Shown: piece after piece, positions 8,987 to 17,838 of the stretch
How positions within the stretch are numbered: the first letter of the stretch is position 1
Layout: the number at the start of each line of letters is the position of its first letter
Origin: Microbacterium sp. Root553
GTDB taxonomy: Bacteria; Actinomycetota; Actinomycetes; Actinomycetales; Microbacteriaceae
NCBI RefSeq assembly: GCF_001426995.1
Contig: NZ_LMFY01000001.1
Location: forward strand, 2,847,471-2,911,470
Reading direction: 5' to 3'
Length of the DNA stretch: 64,000 nt
Program-made: the position numbers and the translations under genes
The notes under the pieces: model-generated
The model's input: the letters and a program-made list of their open reading frames with translations, nothing else
What the model was told of the DNA's origin: nothing
The model's database searches: none

Positions 8987-9319
8987 GTGCTCGCGGCCCG
9001 CGGCATCCTCTCGAGCGACGTCGAGCCAGAACACCAGCTCGTCGTCTGTGGTGAGCGCTCCGGGTGAGACATCGAGCCACCCGGTCCCCATGGTGCGGGC
9101 GCCCATCACCGCGGTGGCGACGCCGGGGCGTGTGATGAGGGCGGCCCCGTTCTCTTCGTCGACGCGGACGAGGAGGACGCCCCCTTTGCGCGCACCGACC
9201 AGGATGTGACCGTCGAGCAGGAACGCGCGGGTGCCGAACATCCGCTTCTCCTCGACCTCGCCGTCGAGGGTCAGCAGCGCTCGCACGCGGTCGGCGAGCT
9301 CGTCTCCTGACGCGTCCAT
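8984..9319 (-). CDS. TfoX N-terminal domain protein
   Basis: A 111-residue protein with the TfoX N-terminal fold: VEEKRMFGTRAFLLDGHILVGA, a central LLVRVDEEN strand and the C-terminal GWLDVSPGALTTDDEL segment. TfoX (Sxy) regulates competence in gammaproteobacteria, but stand-alone N-terminal domains in actinobacteria have no established role. The second ATG (9319) is chosen over the adjacent ATG (9322) because AGGAGG then sits at workable spacing. It starts 16 nt after the uvrB stop, so it is probably co-transcribed with uvrB. Confidence 0.85.
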   Translation of the reverse strand: MDASGDELADRVRALLTLDGEVEEKRMFGTRAFLLDGHILVGARKGGVLLVRVDEENGAALITRPGVATAVMGARTMGTGWLDVSPGALTTDDELVFWLDVAREDAAGREH

Positions 9320-9335
9320 CATCACCTCCTCGGGA

Positions 9336-11414
9336 TCAGGCGTGCCCGGCCTTCTCCATGGCACGCAGCTCCTTCTTCATGTCCTGGACCTCGTCGCGCA
9401 GGCGCCCGGCAAGCTCGAACTTGAGCTCGGATGCAGCCGCCAGCATCTGGTCGGAGAGGTCCTGGATGATCGCCTCCAGCTGCTGCGCGCCTTCCGCGGC
9501 GATACCGGTGCGGCGCAGGTTCGGTGTCGGAGACTTGCCCTTGCCCTTGCCGGTGGCACGCCCACGACCCGACATCATCTCCGCGGTGTCGGCGCCCTCA
9601 CGTGCCAGCACCTCGGTGATGTCGGCGATGCGCTTACGCAGCGGTTGCGGATCGATGCCGTTCTCGAGGTTGTACGCGACCTGCTTCTCGCGACGTCTGT
9701 CCGTCTCGTCGATCGCCTTCGCCATCGAATCGGTCATCTTGTCGGCGTACATGTGCACTTCGCCCGACACGTTTCGGGCCGCACGGCCGATCGTCTGGAT
9801 GAGCGAGGTGCCGGAGCGCAGGAAGCCCTCCTTGTCGGCATCGAGGATGGCGACGAGCGAGACCTCGGGAAGGTCGAGACCTTCGCGGAGCAGGTTGATG
9901 CCGACCAGCACGTCGTAGACGCCGGATCGGAGTTCGCTGAGCAGCTCCACACGACGAAGCGTGTCGACGTCGGAGTGCAGATACCGCACACGCACGCCGT
10001 GCTCGCCGAGGAAGTCGGTGAGTTCCTCCGACATCTTCTTCGTCAGAGTGGTCACCAGCACCCGCTCGTCGCGCTCGACGCGCACGCGGATCTCCTCGAG
10101 GAGGTCGTCGATCTGCCCCTTCGACGGCTTGACGATGATCTGCGGGTCGACGAGGCCGGTGGGGCGGATGATCTGCTCGACCACGCCGTCGGCGATCCCC
10201 ATCTCGTACTTGCCGGGCGTCGCCGACAGGTAGACGGTCTGCCCGACGCGGTTCTTGAACTCGTCCCAGCGCAGCGGTCGGTTGTCCATCGCGCTCGGCA
10301 GACGGAAGCCGTGGTCGACGAGCGTGCGCTTGCGCGACGCGTCGCCCTCGTACATCGCACCGATCTGCGGCACCGTGACGTGCGACTCGTCGATCACGAG
10401 CAGGAAGTCGTCGGGGAAGAAGTCGAGAAGGGTGTGCGGCGGCTCGCCGGGCTGTCGCCCGTCCATGTGACGCGAGTAGTTCTCGATGCCCGAGCAGAAT
10501 CCGAGCTGCTGCATCATCTCGAGGTCGAAAGTGGTGCGCATCCGCAGACGCTGGGCCTCGAGCAGCTTGCCCTGTCGCTCGAACTCCTTCAGCCGCTCCT
10601 CGAGCTCGTGCTCGATCGTGCCGATCGAGCGCTGGATCACGTCGGTGCCCGCCACGTAGTGCGAGGCCGGGAAGATCGGCACCGAGTCGAGCTTCTCGAT
10701 GATCTCGCCGGTGAGCGGATGCAGGTAGTACAGCCCCTCGATCTCGTCGCCGAACAGTTCGATGCGGATCGCGTTCTCTTCGTACACCGGGATGATCTCG
10801 ATGGTGTCGCCACGGACGCGGAAGTTGCCACGGGAGAAGTCGACGTCGTTGCGGTTGTACTGCATGGCGATGAACTGACGGATCAGCGCATCCCGGTCGT
10901 AGCGCTCCCCCACCTGCAGCGCCACCATCGCGCGCAGGTACTCCTCCGGCGCCCCGAGTCCGTAGATGCACGACACGGTGGAGACCACGATCACATCTCG
11001 CCGGCTGAGCAGCGAGTTCGTGGTCGAGTGCCGCAGTCGCTCGACCTCGGAGTTGATCGACGAGTCCTTCTCGATGAAGGTGTCGGTCTGCGGGACGTAG
11101 GCCTCGGGCTGGTAGTAGTCGTAGTACGAGACGAAGTACTCGACGGCGTTGTTCGGCATCAGCTCGCGGAACTCGTTGGCGAGCTGCGCGGCGAGCGTCT
11201 TGTTGTGGGCGAGCACGAGCGTCGGGCGCTGCACCTGCTCGACCAGCCAGGCGGTCGTGGCCGACTTTCCGGTACCGGTGGCACCCAGAAGCACCACGTC
11301 GGTCTCACCGGCGTTGATGCGCGACGCGAGCTCGGCGATCGCCTTCGGCTGGTCGCCGGCCGGCGCGTACTCGCTGATGACCTCGAAGGGGCGGACGCTG
11401 CGCGTGGGTTGCAT
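9336..11414 (-). CDS. uvrB: Excinuclease ABC subunit B
   Basis: UvrB is the helicase-like damage verifier of nucleotide excision repair. The 692-residue protein shows Walker A GATGTGKS at 44-51, the damage-probing beta-hairpin [15 protein letters not shown] near 95-110, helicase motifs ([18 protein letters not shown]) and a C-terminal UVR motif that binds UvrC. ATG 11414 is chosen from family N-termini ([12 protein letters not shown]); upstream codons in the same frame are not family-like. GGAGGT directly abuts the ATG, too close for classical use, while TACGCT lies 6 nt upstream, so a leaderless mRNA is plausible. It is divergent from the DUF4126 gene. Confidence 0.97.
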   Translation of the reverse strand: MQPTRSVRPFEVISEYAPAGDQPKAIAELASRINAGETDVVLLGATGTGKSATTAWLVEQVQRPTLVLAHNKTLAAQLANEFRELMPNNAVEYFVSYYDYYQPEAYVPQTDTFIEKDSSINSEVERLRHSTTNSLLSRRDVIVVSTVSCIYGLGAPEEYLRAMVALQVGERYDRDALIRQFIAMQYNRNDVDFSRGNFRVRGDTIEIIPVYEENAIRIELFGDEIEGLYYLHPLTGEIIEKLDSVPIFPASHYVAGTDVIQRSIGTIEHELEERLKEFERQGKLLEAQRLRMRTTFDLEMMQQLGFCSGIENYSRHMDGRQPGEPPHTLLDFFPDDFLLVIDESHVTVPQIGAMYEGDASRKRTLVDHGFRLPSAMDNRPLRWDEFKNRVGQTVYLSATPGKYEMGIADGVVEQIIRPTGLVDPQIIVKPSKGQIDDLLEEIRVRVERDERVLVTTLTKKMSEELTDFLGEHGVRVRYLHSDVDTLRRVELLSELRSGVYDVLVGINLLREGLDLPEVSLVAILDADKEGFLRSGTSLIQTIGRAARNVSGEVHMYADKMTDSMAKAIDETDRRREKQVAYNLENGIDPQPLRKRIADITEVLAREGADTAEMMSGRGRATGKGKGKSPTPNLRRTGIAAEGAQQLEAIIQDLSDQMLAAASELKFELAGRLRDEVQDMKKELRAMEKAGHA

Positions 11415-11426
11415 ACCTCCAGCGTA
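11415..11426 (-). promoter_or_regulatory. Leaderless-type promoter of uvrB
   Basis: TACGCT (11426-11421), then GGAGGT, then ATG 11414. Either the hexamer is a -10 for a leaderless message or GGAGGT acts as a very close ribosome binding site; 5' end mapping would decide. Confidence 0.45.
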
Positions 11427-11469
11427 TGCCGGGCCACCGACACCGTGGGTCGTGCAGCGATCGTGCACC

Positions 11470-11481
11470 TAGAGTGGGGGC
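11470..11481 (+). promoter_or_regulatory. Leaderless-type promoter of DUF4126 gene
   Basis: TAGAGT (11470-11475) is followed by 6 nt and GTG 11482. The G-run in the spacer could mimic a ribosome site but is too near the start. Confidence 0.45.
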
Positions 11482-12102
11482 GTGATCGAGTTCATCATCG
11501 GCACCAGCCTCGCCGCCTCGGCGGGTCTGAACGCGTGGATGCCGCTGTTCCTGCTCGGACTCGCCGACCGCATACTGCCGGCGGTGACACTGCCCGCCTC
11601 ATGGTCCTGGCTGTCGGGCGACATCGCCCTGTGGGTCCTCGGCGGCCTGCTCGCCCTCGAGATCATCGCCGACAAGATCCCCGCGGTCGACTCCGTGAAC
11701 GACGTCGTCCAGAGCATCCTGCGCCCCGCCTCGGGCGGCATCGCATTCGGGGCGGGCTCGGGCGCCCGGACGATCGCCGTGGACGACCCCGCGTCGTTCT
11801 TCACCGACAACGCCTGGATCCCCGTGGTGACCGGCGTCGTGATCGCACTGGTGGTGCACGTGATCAAGGCGACGGCTCGCGTGGCGGCGAACGCGACGAC
11901 CGGCGGGCTGGCCGCTCCGGTGCTGAGCAGCGCCGAGGACGGCGCCTCCTTCGTCCTCGCCGCCGCGGCGATCGTCGTGCCCGTGGTCGCCGCTCTCCTG
12001 CTCATCGGACTCGTCGTCGCGATGGTCGTGATCCTTCGGCGACGCGCCCGGCGGCGCCGCGATCGCGAAGCCCCTCCGTCCGCCGCACGGCTCCAGGCGT
12101 GA
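11482..12102 (+). CDS. DUF4126 membrane protein
   Basis: A 206-residue membrane protein beginning GTG at 11482. The pattern SAGLNAWMPLFLLGLADR, the central LALEIIADKIPAVDSVND and the following SGGIAFGA match the DUF4126 family of small integral membrane proteins, whose function is unknown. About four membrane segments are seen, ending in a basic, Arg-rich cytoplasmic tail. It is divergent from uvrB and convergent with the MFS gene, with only 10 bp between stops. No operon partner is evident. Confidence 0.85.
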   Translation: MIEFIIGTSLAASAGLNAWMPLFLLGLADRILPAVTLPASWSWLSGDIALWVLGGLLALEIIADKIPAVDSVNDVVQSILRPASGGIAFGAGSGARTIAVDDPASFFTDNAWIPVVTGVVIALVVHVIKATARVAANATTGGLAAPVLSSAEDGASFVLAAAAIVVPVVAALLLIGLVVAMVVILRRRARRRRDREAPPSAARLQA

Positions 12103-12117
12103 GGAGCGGTGCTCACG
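12098..12117. terminator. Compact hairpin spanning both convergent stop codons
   Basis: CGTGAG (12098-12103) and CTCACG (12112-12117) form a 6-bp stem around an 8-nt loop. Both TGA stops of the DUF4126 and MFS genes lie in the stem. There is no T-tract. Confidence 0.35.
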
Positions 12118-13327
12118 AGGAGAGCGGGCCCGGAGACGCGCGCAGCTTCGCGGCCGCCACGGCCGCCGCGAGGGCGCACATCGCGAGGACGGCGACGATG
12201 AACCACACCCAGTCCACCTCGCCGAACACGATGCCGAGCGCCCACCCGAACAGGCTCGATCCCGCGTAGTAGCCGAAGTAGTAGAGCGAGGATGCCTGTG
12301 CCCTGCTGTCGGGTCCTGCCGCCACCGGCGCCCATCCCGATGCCACGGCGTGCGCCGCGAAGAAGCCCCCGGTGAAGAGGAGCAGCCCGAGCAGCACGAG
12401 CGTCGTCGCCTGCGCCAGCATCCCGGCCGCCCCCGCGGCCATCACGGCGATCGCTCCCAGCAGCACCGGGTATCTTCCGAAACGCGAGGCCAGGGCGCCT
12501 GCCCAGGGCGACGAGACGGTGCCGGCGAGGTAGGCGAGGAAGAGCAGCGTCACCACCCACGCCGGCAGCGCGAACGGCGGCTCGGCGAGGTGGAATCCGA
12601 GGTAGTTGTAGACGGCGACGAACCCGCCCATGAGCAGGAAGCCCTGAGCGTACAGTGCGAGCTGGCGCCCGGCGCGCAGCGGGGCCAGCAGACGCGCGAG
12701 CATCCCCGGTCCGGCGTCCTCGCGGAATCGCCCGGGGAGGAATCCCTGCGCCTTCGGCGTCAGCCAGAGGAACAGCACGGCAGCCACTGCGCACAGCCCG
12801 GCGACCGTCCACATGCCCGCTCGCCACCCCGCCTGCTCGCCGACGATGCCCGACACGATCCGCCCGAGCAGCCCACCCACCGTCGTCCCGGCGATGTAGC
12901 TCCCCGCTGCGGCGGCGGCATGCCGGGAGCTGACCTCTTCACTGAGGTAGGCCAGCGCGACCGCAGGCACGGCCCCGAGCGCGACTCCCTCGAGGAGACG
13001 CAGAGCCAGCAGCATCTCCGTCCCGGCGCTGAGCGGCGCGAGGAGTCCCAGCACGGTCGCCGCGAGCACGCCGGTCGCCATCGCCTGCACCCGTCCGATG
13101 CGATCGGCCACCATCGACCACGGGATGACCGCGGCGGCCAGCCCGAGCGTCGCCGCCGAGACGCTGAGCGCGGCGCTCGCAGGCGACACCCCGAGATCGG
13201 TCGCCAGCTGCGGCAGCACCGCCTGAGGCGAGTAGAGCTGAGCGAAGGTCGCGATGCCCGCGAAGAACAGACCGACGATCAGCCGTCGGTACACCGGCGA
13301 CCCCGGGGCGTGGCCGGTGAAGGTCAC
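12113..13327 (-). CDS. Major facilitator superfamily transporter, YnfM-like
   Basis: A 404-residue polytopic protein with about 12 membrane helices. The motif between helices 2 and 3 (WSMVADRIGRVQAM) is the MFS signature, and the N-terminal FFAGIATFAQLYSPQAVLPQL plus SYYxG-like C-terminal region (SSLYYFGYYAGSS) resemble the YnfM/arabinose-efflux type of drug or metabolite exporters. Substrate cannot be inferred. GTG at 13327 overlaps the coaE stop (GTGA), so it is translated from the coaE message. Confidence 0.9.
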   Translation of the reverse strand: MTFTGHAPGSPVYRRLIVGLFFAGIATFAQLYSPQAVLPQLATDLGVSPASAALSVSAATLGLAAAVIPWSMVADRIGRVQAMATGVLAATVLGLLAPLSAGTEMLLALRLLEGVALGAVPAVALAYLSEEVSSRHAAAAAGSYIAGTTVGGLLGRIVSGIVGEQAGWRAGMWTVAGLCAVAAVLFLWLTPKAQGFLPGRFREDAGPGMLARLLAPLRAGRQLALYAQGFLLMGGFVAVYNYLGFHLAEPPFALPAWVVTLLFLAYLAGTVSSPWAGALASRFGRYPVLLGAIAVMAAGAAGMLAQATTLVLLGLLLFTGGFFAAHAVASGWAPVAAGPDSRAQASSLYYFGYYAGSSLFGWALGIVFGEVDWVWFIVAVLAMCALAAAVAAAKLRASPGPLSS

Positions 13328-13923
13328 GACGTGGCGATCCGCTCCCAGAGATCATCCGTCTGCGAGAGCGTCTGCGCGAGCGTACCGGCGGTGTCGATCA
13401 CGACGTCGGCGACGGCCAGGCGGCGCTCATCGGAGACCTGCGCGTCGATCCTCGCCTGCGCCGCGTCCTCCGCCATGCCGCGGAGTTCGACGAGTCGCCG
13501 CCGTCGCTCATCGCCAGGCGCATGGGCGACGACGATCAGGTCCCACGGGTCGTCGACGCGCGCTTCGACCAGCAGGGGCACGTCGTACACGACGACCGTC
13601 GTGGGATCCGCGGACATCGCCGCGTCGAACCGGCGCTGCGACTCGGCACGGACAGCGGGGTGCACGATCGCGTTCAGCTGCGCCAGCTGTTCGGCATCCG
13701 CGAAGACCTTCGCGCCGAGGGCGGCACGATCCAGCGAGCCGTCGGTGGCGATGACGTCTGCGCCGAAGTGCTTCGCGATGGCGGCGAGAACCGGAGTCCC
13801 CGGTGCCTGCACGTCGCGGACGATCTGGTCCGCGTCGACCACGACGGCCCCCCTCTCGGCGAGACGTCGTGCGATGGTCGACTTGCCGGAGGCGATGCCG
13901 CCGGTGAGCGCGATGAGAGGCAT
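13324..13923 (-). CDS. coaE: Dephospho-CoA kinase
   Basis: CoaE phosphorylates the 3'-hydroxyl of dephospho-CoA, the last step of coenzyme A synthesis, in the cytoplasm. The 199-residue protein has P-loop GGIASGKST at 8-16, DAD at about 30-32, and YDVPLLVE with the CoA-binding region, all family hallmarks. It starts with ATG 13923, 6 nt after a TAGACT hexamer, so probably has its own leaderless promoter although the same-strand CoA-binding protein gene ends 31 nt upstream. The MFS gene follows with a GTGA overlap. Confidence 0.96.
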   Translation of the reverse strand: MPLIALTGGIASGKSTIARRLAERGAVVVDADQIVRDVQAPGTPVLAAIAKHFGADVIATDGSLDRAALGAKVFADAEQLAQLNAIVHPAVRAESQRRFDAAMSADPTTVVVYDVPLLVEARVDDPWDLIVVAHAPGDERRRRLVELRGMAEDAAQARIDAQVSDERRLAVADVVIDTAGTLAQTLSQTDDLWERIATS

Positions 13924-13935
13924 GCCGCAAGTCTA
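13924..13935 (-). promoter_or_regulatory. Leaderless-type promoter of coaE
   Basis: TAGACT (13935-13930) lies 6 nt before ATG 13923 on the minus strand. This separates coaE-MFS transcription from the sulfur operon just upstream. Confidence 0.6.
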
Positions 13936-13954
13936 GGCTTCGACCGGCCCGCGC

Positions 13955-14539
13955 TCAGCGCCCCAGCAGCTGCCGTTTCGAGCTGATCACGCCCGTGTCG
14001 AAGCCTGCCAGGTGCAGTCCGCCGTGGAACCGCGCGTGCTCGATCTTGATACAGCGATCCATCACCACGGAGAGTCCTGCCGCCTCGGCGAGAGTCGCGG
14101 CCTCCTCGTGCCATGACCCCAGCTGCAGCCACAGCGTCTGCGCTCCGAGATCGATCGCCTCCTGGGCGACGCCGGGAAGGTCCTCATGGCGACGGAACAC
14201 GTCGACGATGTCGGGGACGACGGGGAGGTCGGCGAGCGAGGCGTACACGGGCTGTCCGAGGATCGACGACTCCCGCGGGTTCACGAGGTACACGTCGTAC
14301 GCGGTGCTCGAGAGCAGGTAGGTCGCGACGAAGTACGATGCACGGGCCGGGTTGTTCGATGCGCCGACGATAGCGACGGACTTCGCTCGTCGGAGGATGC
14401 CGAATCGCTGCTGCTGGCTCGGCCCTTCCCACGTGCGTCCCGGATGCAGCGGGGCGGCCCCGGGCAGCGCGCACGCTGCCGCATCCTGAGACGCGGGGAG
14501 GGCGCAGGCGTCTGCTGCCGCGATGTTCGTGTCGCTCAT
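13955..14539 (-). CDS. CoA-binding domain (YccU-like) protein
   Basis: A 194-residue single-domain CoA-binding protein of the succinyl-CoA synthetase alpha-like Rossmann family. SVAIVGASNNPAR at 54-66 is the nucleotide/CoA loop, and VMDRCIKIEHARF is the conserved C-terminal motif of the YccU type. The first 45 residues, with repeated Ala/Cys, look disordered. Family function is unknown, though structures show CoA binding. It overlaps metY by ATGA and is the last gene of the ssuBAC-like/acs/metY operon, which suggests a role linked to CoA or acetyl-CoA in sulfur amino acid synthesis. Confidence 0.88.
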   Translation of the reverse strand: MSDTNIAAADACALPASQDAAACALPGAAPLHPGRTWEGPSQQQRFGILRRAKSVAIVGASNNPARASYFVATYLLSSTAYDVYLVNPRESSILGQPVYASLADLPVVPDIVDVFRRHEDLPGVAQEAIDLGAQTLWLQLGSWHEEAATLAEAAGLSVVMDRCIKIEHARFHGGLHLAGFDTGVISSKRQLLGR

Positions 14540-15843
14540 CGATCCGTTCCCGTCGCCGTGGTGAGTGCCTGGTCCAGGTCCCAGATGATGTCGTCCGCGT
14601 CCTCGAGGCCCACCGAGATCCGGATGAGGTCGGGGCGCACTCCCGCCGCCACGAGCTGCGACTCCGTGAGCTGTCGATGAGTGGTGGATGCCGGGTGGAT
14701 GACGAGCGTGCGGGCATCGCCGATGTTCGCGAGGTGCGACGCCAGCTGGAGATTCTCGATCAGCGTCTCCCCCGCCGCGCGACCGTCGTCGGCCTTCACT
14801 CCGAAGGCGAACACCGACCCCGGCCCGAGCGGCAGGTACTTCGCGGCGCGCTCATGGTGCGGATGCCCCTCGAGCCCTGCCCACGTCACGTAGGCCACGC
14901 GGGGGTCCGACGCCAGCCAGTCCGCGACGATGCGCGCGTTCGCGAGGTGGGCATCGATGCGCTGCGGAAGCGTCTCGATCCCCTGCAGCAGGTCGAACGC
15001 CGACTGCGGGCTGAGCGCCGGCCCGATGTCGCGCAGTTGCTCGGTGCGGAGCTTGGTGAGGAACCCGTACTCTCCGAAGTTGTCCCACCATTTGATCCCG
15101 CCGTACGACTCGACGGGCTCGGTCATCTGGGGGAAGCGTCCGTTGCCCCAGTCGAAGGTGCCCTTCTCGATCACCACGCCGCCGAGCGTCGTGCCATGTC
15201 CGCCGAGGAACTTCGTGACCGAGTGGATGACGATGTCGGCGCCGTGCTCGAGCGGACGAGCGAGATACGGGGTCGCCAGCGTCGCGTCGACCACGAGCGG
15301 AACACCGGCGGCATGCGCGACCTCGGCCAACCCCTCGATGTCGGCGATCTCACCGGACGGATTGCCGATCATCTCGACGTAGACGACCTTGGTCTCGGGT
15401 CGGATCGCGGCGGCGTAGTCGGCCGGATCGGTGGAGGCGACGAAGGTGGTCTGGACGCCGAATCGGCGCAGCGTCACATCCAGCTGGGTCACGGTGCCTC
15501 CGTACAGCTGCGCCGAGGCGACCACGTGGTCACCGGCCCCCACGAGTGCGGCGAACGTGATGAACTCGGCGCTCATGCCCGAGGCGGTCGCGACGGCGCC
15601 GATCCCGCCCTCCAGCGATGCCAGTCGCTCCTCGAGCGCGGCGACGGTGGGGTTGCCGATGCGCGAGTAGATGTTGCCGTACTTCTGCAGCGCGAAGAGA
15701 TTGCCTGCATCCGTCGCGTCCTCGAACACGAACGACGTCGTCTGGTAGATCGGCACGGCGCGGGCGCCCGTCGCGGCATCCGGTGTGCCGCCGGCATGGA
15801 GAGCTCTCGTTCGGAACCCGAAGCGGTGTTCTTGCGTCATCAT
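14536..15843 (-). CDS. metY: O-acetylhomoserine sulfhydrylase (aminocarboxypropyltransferase)
   Basis: A PLP enzyme of the Cys/Met metabolism family that makes homocysteine from O-acetylhomoserine and sulfide, releasing acetate. The protein (435 residues) begins near TRALHAGGTPD and has the PLP-lysine in HSVTKFLGGHGT (Lys near 211), with YSRIGNPT binding the phosphate. Length and the NGRFPQMTEP insertion fit OAH sulfhydrylase rather than shorter cystathionine gamma-synthase. ATG 15843 overlaps the acs stop (ATGA); the next codon, ATG 15840, is an alternative with better spacing from AGGA. Co-transcription with acs would let the released acetate be reactivated. Confidence 0.93.
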   Translation of the reverse strand: MMTQEHRFGFRTRALHAGGTPDAATGARAVPIYQTTSFVFEDATDAGNLFALQKYGNIYSRIGNPTVAALEERLASLEGGIGAVATASGMSAEFITFAALVGAGDHVVASAQLYGGTVTQLDVTLRRFGVQTTFVASTDPADYAAAIRPETKVVYVEMIGNPSGEIADIEGLAEVAHAAGVPLVVDATLATPYLARPLEHGADIVIHSVTKFLGGHGTTLGGVVIEKGTFDWGNGRFPQMTEPVESYGGIKWWDNFGEYGFLTKLRTEQLRDIGPALSPQSAFDLLQGIETLPQRIDAHLANARIVADWLASDPRVAYVTWAGLEGHPHHERAAKYLPLGPGSVFAFGVKADDGRAAGETLIENLQLASHLANIGDARTLVIHPASTTHRQLTESQLVAAGVRPDLIRISVGLEDADDIIWDLDQALTTATGTDR

Positions 15844-17837
15844 GTCCTCAGTTCGGCGGTCTCGAGCACGGCGGCGATGTCGTCGACGGCCCAGGGGTTC
15901 TGCAACGACGTCGTGTCGCCCAGCGGTGCGGGCGTGCGACCGGCGCGGCGGTCCTGCTCGGCCTCCCACAGCTGTGCGAGCAGGCGTCGCATGATCTTGC
16001 CGGAGCGGGTCTTCGGCAGATCGGGCACCACGACGATGTGCCTCGGCTTTGCGACCGGTCCGATCGCGGTGGCGACCTGAGCGCGCAGTTGCGACGTCGA
16101 CACGTCCGCGCGTCCTGACGCGGTGACGAACGCGACGACGGCCTGCCCGGTGACGGGATCGGCGACACCTGCGGTGCCGGCCTCCCCCACCGTGTCGTGG
16201 GCCACGAGCGCCGATTCGATCTCGATCGTCGAGAGCCTGTGGCCGGACACGTTCACCACATCGTCCAGGCGTCCGAGGATCCAGATGTAGCCGTCGGCAT
16301 CGCGCGTCGCCCCATCACCGGCGACGTAGTATCCGCCGTGCTCGCCGTGTCCGGCGTAGGCCGACCAGTACGCATCACGGTATCGCTGGGGGTTGCCCCA
16401 CACCGTCCGTGCCATCCCCGGCCACGGACGCCGCACCACGAGCGTTCCGGATCGCCCCGGTGCGACCTCATCGCCGTTCGCATCGACCACCGTCGCGTCG
16501 ATGCCGGGCAGCGGCACGGAGGCGGAGCCGGGCTTGAGCGTCGTCACTCCCGGCAGCGGCGCGATCATCGCGGCTCCGGTCTCGGACTGCCACCAGGTGT
16601 CCACCACCGGGAGTTCGTCGCGCCCGAAGTTGCGACGGAACCAGATCCACGCCTCGGGGTTGATGGCTTCTCCGACCGTTCCGAGCAGACGCAGCGTCGA
16701 CAGGTCATGCCCGCTCGGCAGCTCTGCACCGAACCACGTCATGAACGTGCGGATGAGCGTGGGGGCGGTGTAGTAGACGGTCACGCCGTAGCGTTCGATG
16801 ATCTCGAGGTGGCGCTCGCGATCCGGGGTGTCCGGCGTCCCCTCGTAGATGACCTGCGTCAGTCCGTTCGAGAGCGGGCCGTAGATCTCGTACGTGTGGG
16901 CGGTCACCCACGCGAGATCCGCCGTGCACCAGTGGACGTCGTCGGGCTTCGCGTCGAAATGCGCCCAGTGCGCCCAGCTCGCGTGCGTGAGGTACCCGCC
17001 CGAGGTGTGCACCAGCCCCTTCGGCTTCCCCGTGGTGCCGGACGTGTAGATGATGAAGAGCGGATGCTCGGCATCGAAAGCCTGAGGAACATGCTCGGAC
17101 GAGGCGGTGTCGACCACGTCGTGCCACCAGACGTCGCGTCCCTCGGTCCAGGGGACATCCTGCCCGGTGCGCCGCAGCACCAGGACGTGCTCGAGGTCGG
17201 GAAGATCCGCGGCCGCGACGTCCGCCGTCGACTTGACCTCGGTGGCCGTGCCGCGACGGAACTGTCCGTCGCTCGTCACGAGCAGCGCGGCTCCCGTGTC
17301 CGCGAGGCGGAACCGCACGGCCTCGGCGGAGAATCCGCCGAACACGAGCGAGTGCACGGCTCCGACGCGCGCGCATGCCAGGGTGATCACGACCGTCTCG
17401 ATCAGCACCGGGAGGTAGATCACCACCCGATCGCCGGGCCGGATGCCGAGAGCGATGAGCGCGTTGGCCGCGCGCGACACCCTGTCCTGGAGGTCGGAGT
17501 ACGTCACCGCGACGCGGTCGCCCGGCTCCCCCTCGAAATGCAGGGCGACCTTGTCGCCGCGGCCCCCGTCGACATGGCGGTCGACGCAGTTGTAGGCGAC
17601 GTTCAGACGTCCGCCGACGAACCACCGGGCGGCGGGAACGGCATCCCCCACAGGCGGGTCCCATTCGTGGGCCGTGTGCCAGGGCTCGGCCCAGTCGAGC
17701 CGCTCGGCCGCCTGCTCCCAGAAGAGGGTCGGATCGGACGCCGCCCGGGCGTACGCCTCGGCGGTCACATTCGCGGCCGCCGCGACGCCGGCGGGAGCAG
17801 GGTACGTGCGGGTCTCGTGCAGGCGTGCTTCCGTCAC
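15840..17837 (-). CDS. acs: Acetyl-CoA synthetase
   Basis: Acs activates acetate to acetyl-CoA through an acetyl-AMP intermediate. The 665-residue protein has the family length and motifs: YTSGTTGKPKGLVHT near 265-279, DTWWQSETGA, VNVSGHRLSTIEIE, and the C-terminal PKTRSGKIMRR whose lysine (near 614) is the acetylation-controlled catalytic residue in this family. GTG at 17837 follows the permease stop by one base. Being inside a transporter-metY operon is unusual for acs and suggests it recycles acetate from sulfhydrylation, or activates a related short acyl acid from the transported substrate. Confidence 0.95.
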   Translation of the reverse strand: MTEARLHETRTYPAPAGVAAAANVTAEAYARAASDPTLFWEQAAERLDWAEPWHTAHEWDPPVGDAVPAARWFVGGRLNVAYNCVDRHVDGGRGDKVALHFEGEPGDRVAVTYSDLQDRVSRAANALIALGIRPGDRVVIYLPVLIETVVITLACARVGAVHSLVFGGFSAEAVRFRLADTGAALLVTSDGQFRRGTATEVKSTADVAAADLPDLEHVLVLRRTGQDVPWTEGRDVWWHDVVDTASSEHVPQAFDAEHPLFIIYTSGTTGKPKGLVHTSGGYLTHASWAHWAHFDAKPDDVHWCTADLAWVTAHTYEIYGPLSNGLTQVIYEGTPDTPDRERHLEIIERYGVTVYYTAPTLIRTFMTWFGAELPSGHDLSTLRLLGTVGEAINPEAWIWFRRNFGRDELPVVDTWWQSETGAAMIAPLPGVTTLKPGSASVPLPGIDATVVDANGDEVAPGRSGTLVVRRPWPGMARTVWGNPQRYRDAYWSAYAGHGEHGGYYVAGDGATRDADGYIWILGRLDDVVNVSGHRLSTIEIESALVAHDTVGEAGTAGVADPVTGQAVVAFVTASGRADVSTSQLRAQVATAIGPVAKPRHIVVVPDLPKTRSGKIMRRLLAQLWEAEQDRRAGRTPAPLGDTTSLQNPWAVDDIAAVLETAELRT

Positions 17838-17838
17838 G

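Noticed and set aside
9231..12269. Plus-strand open frame of 1012 codons opposite uvrB
   Set aside because: Antisense shadow that also crosses the real DUF4126 gene in another frame.
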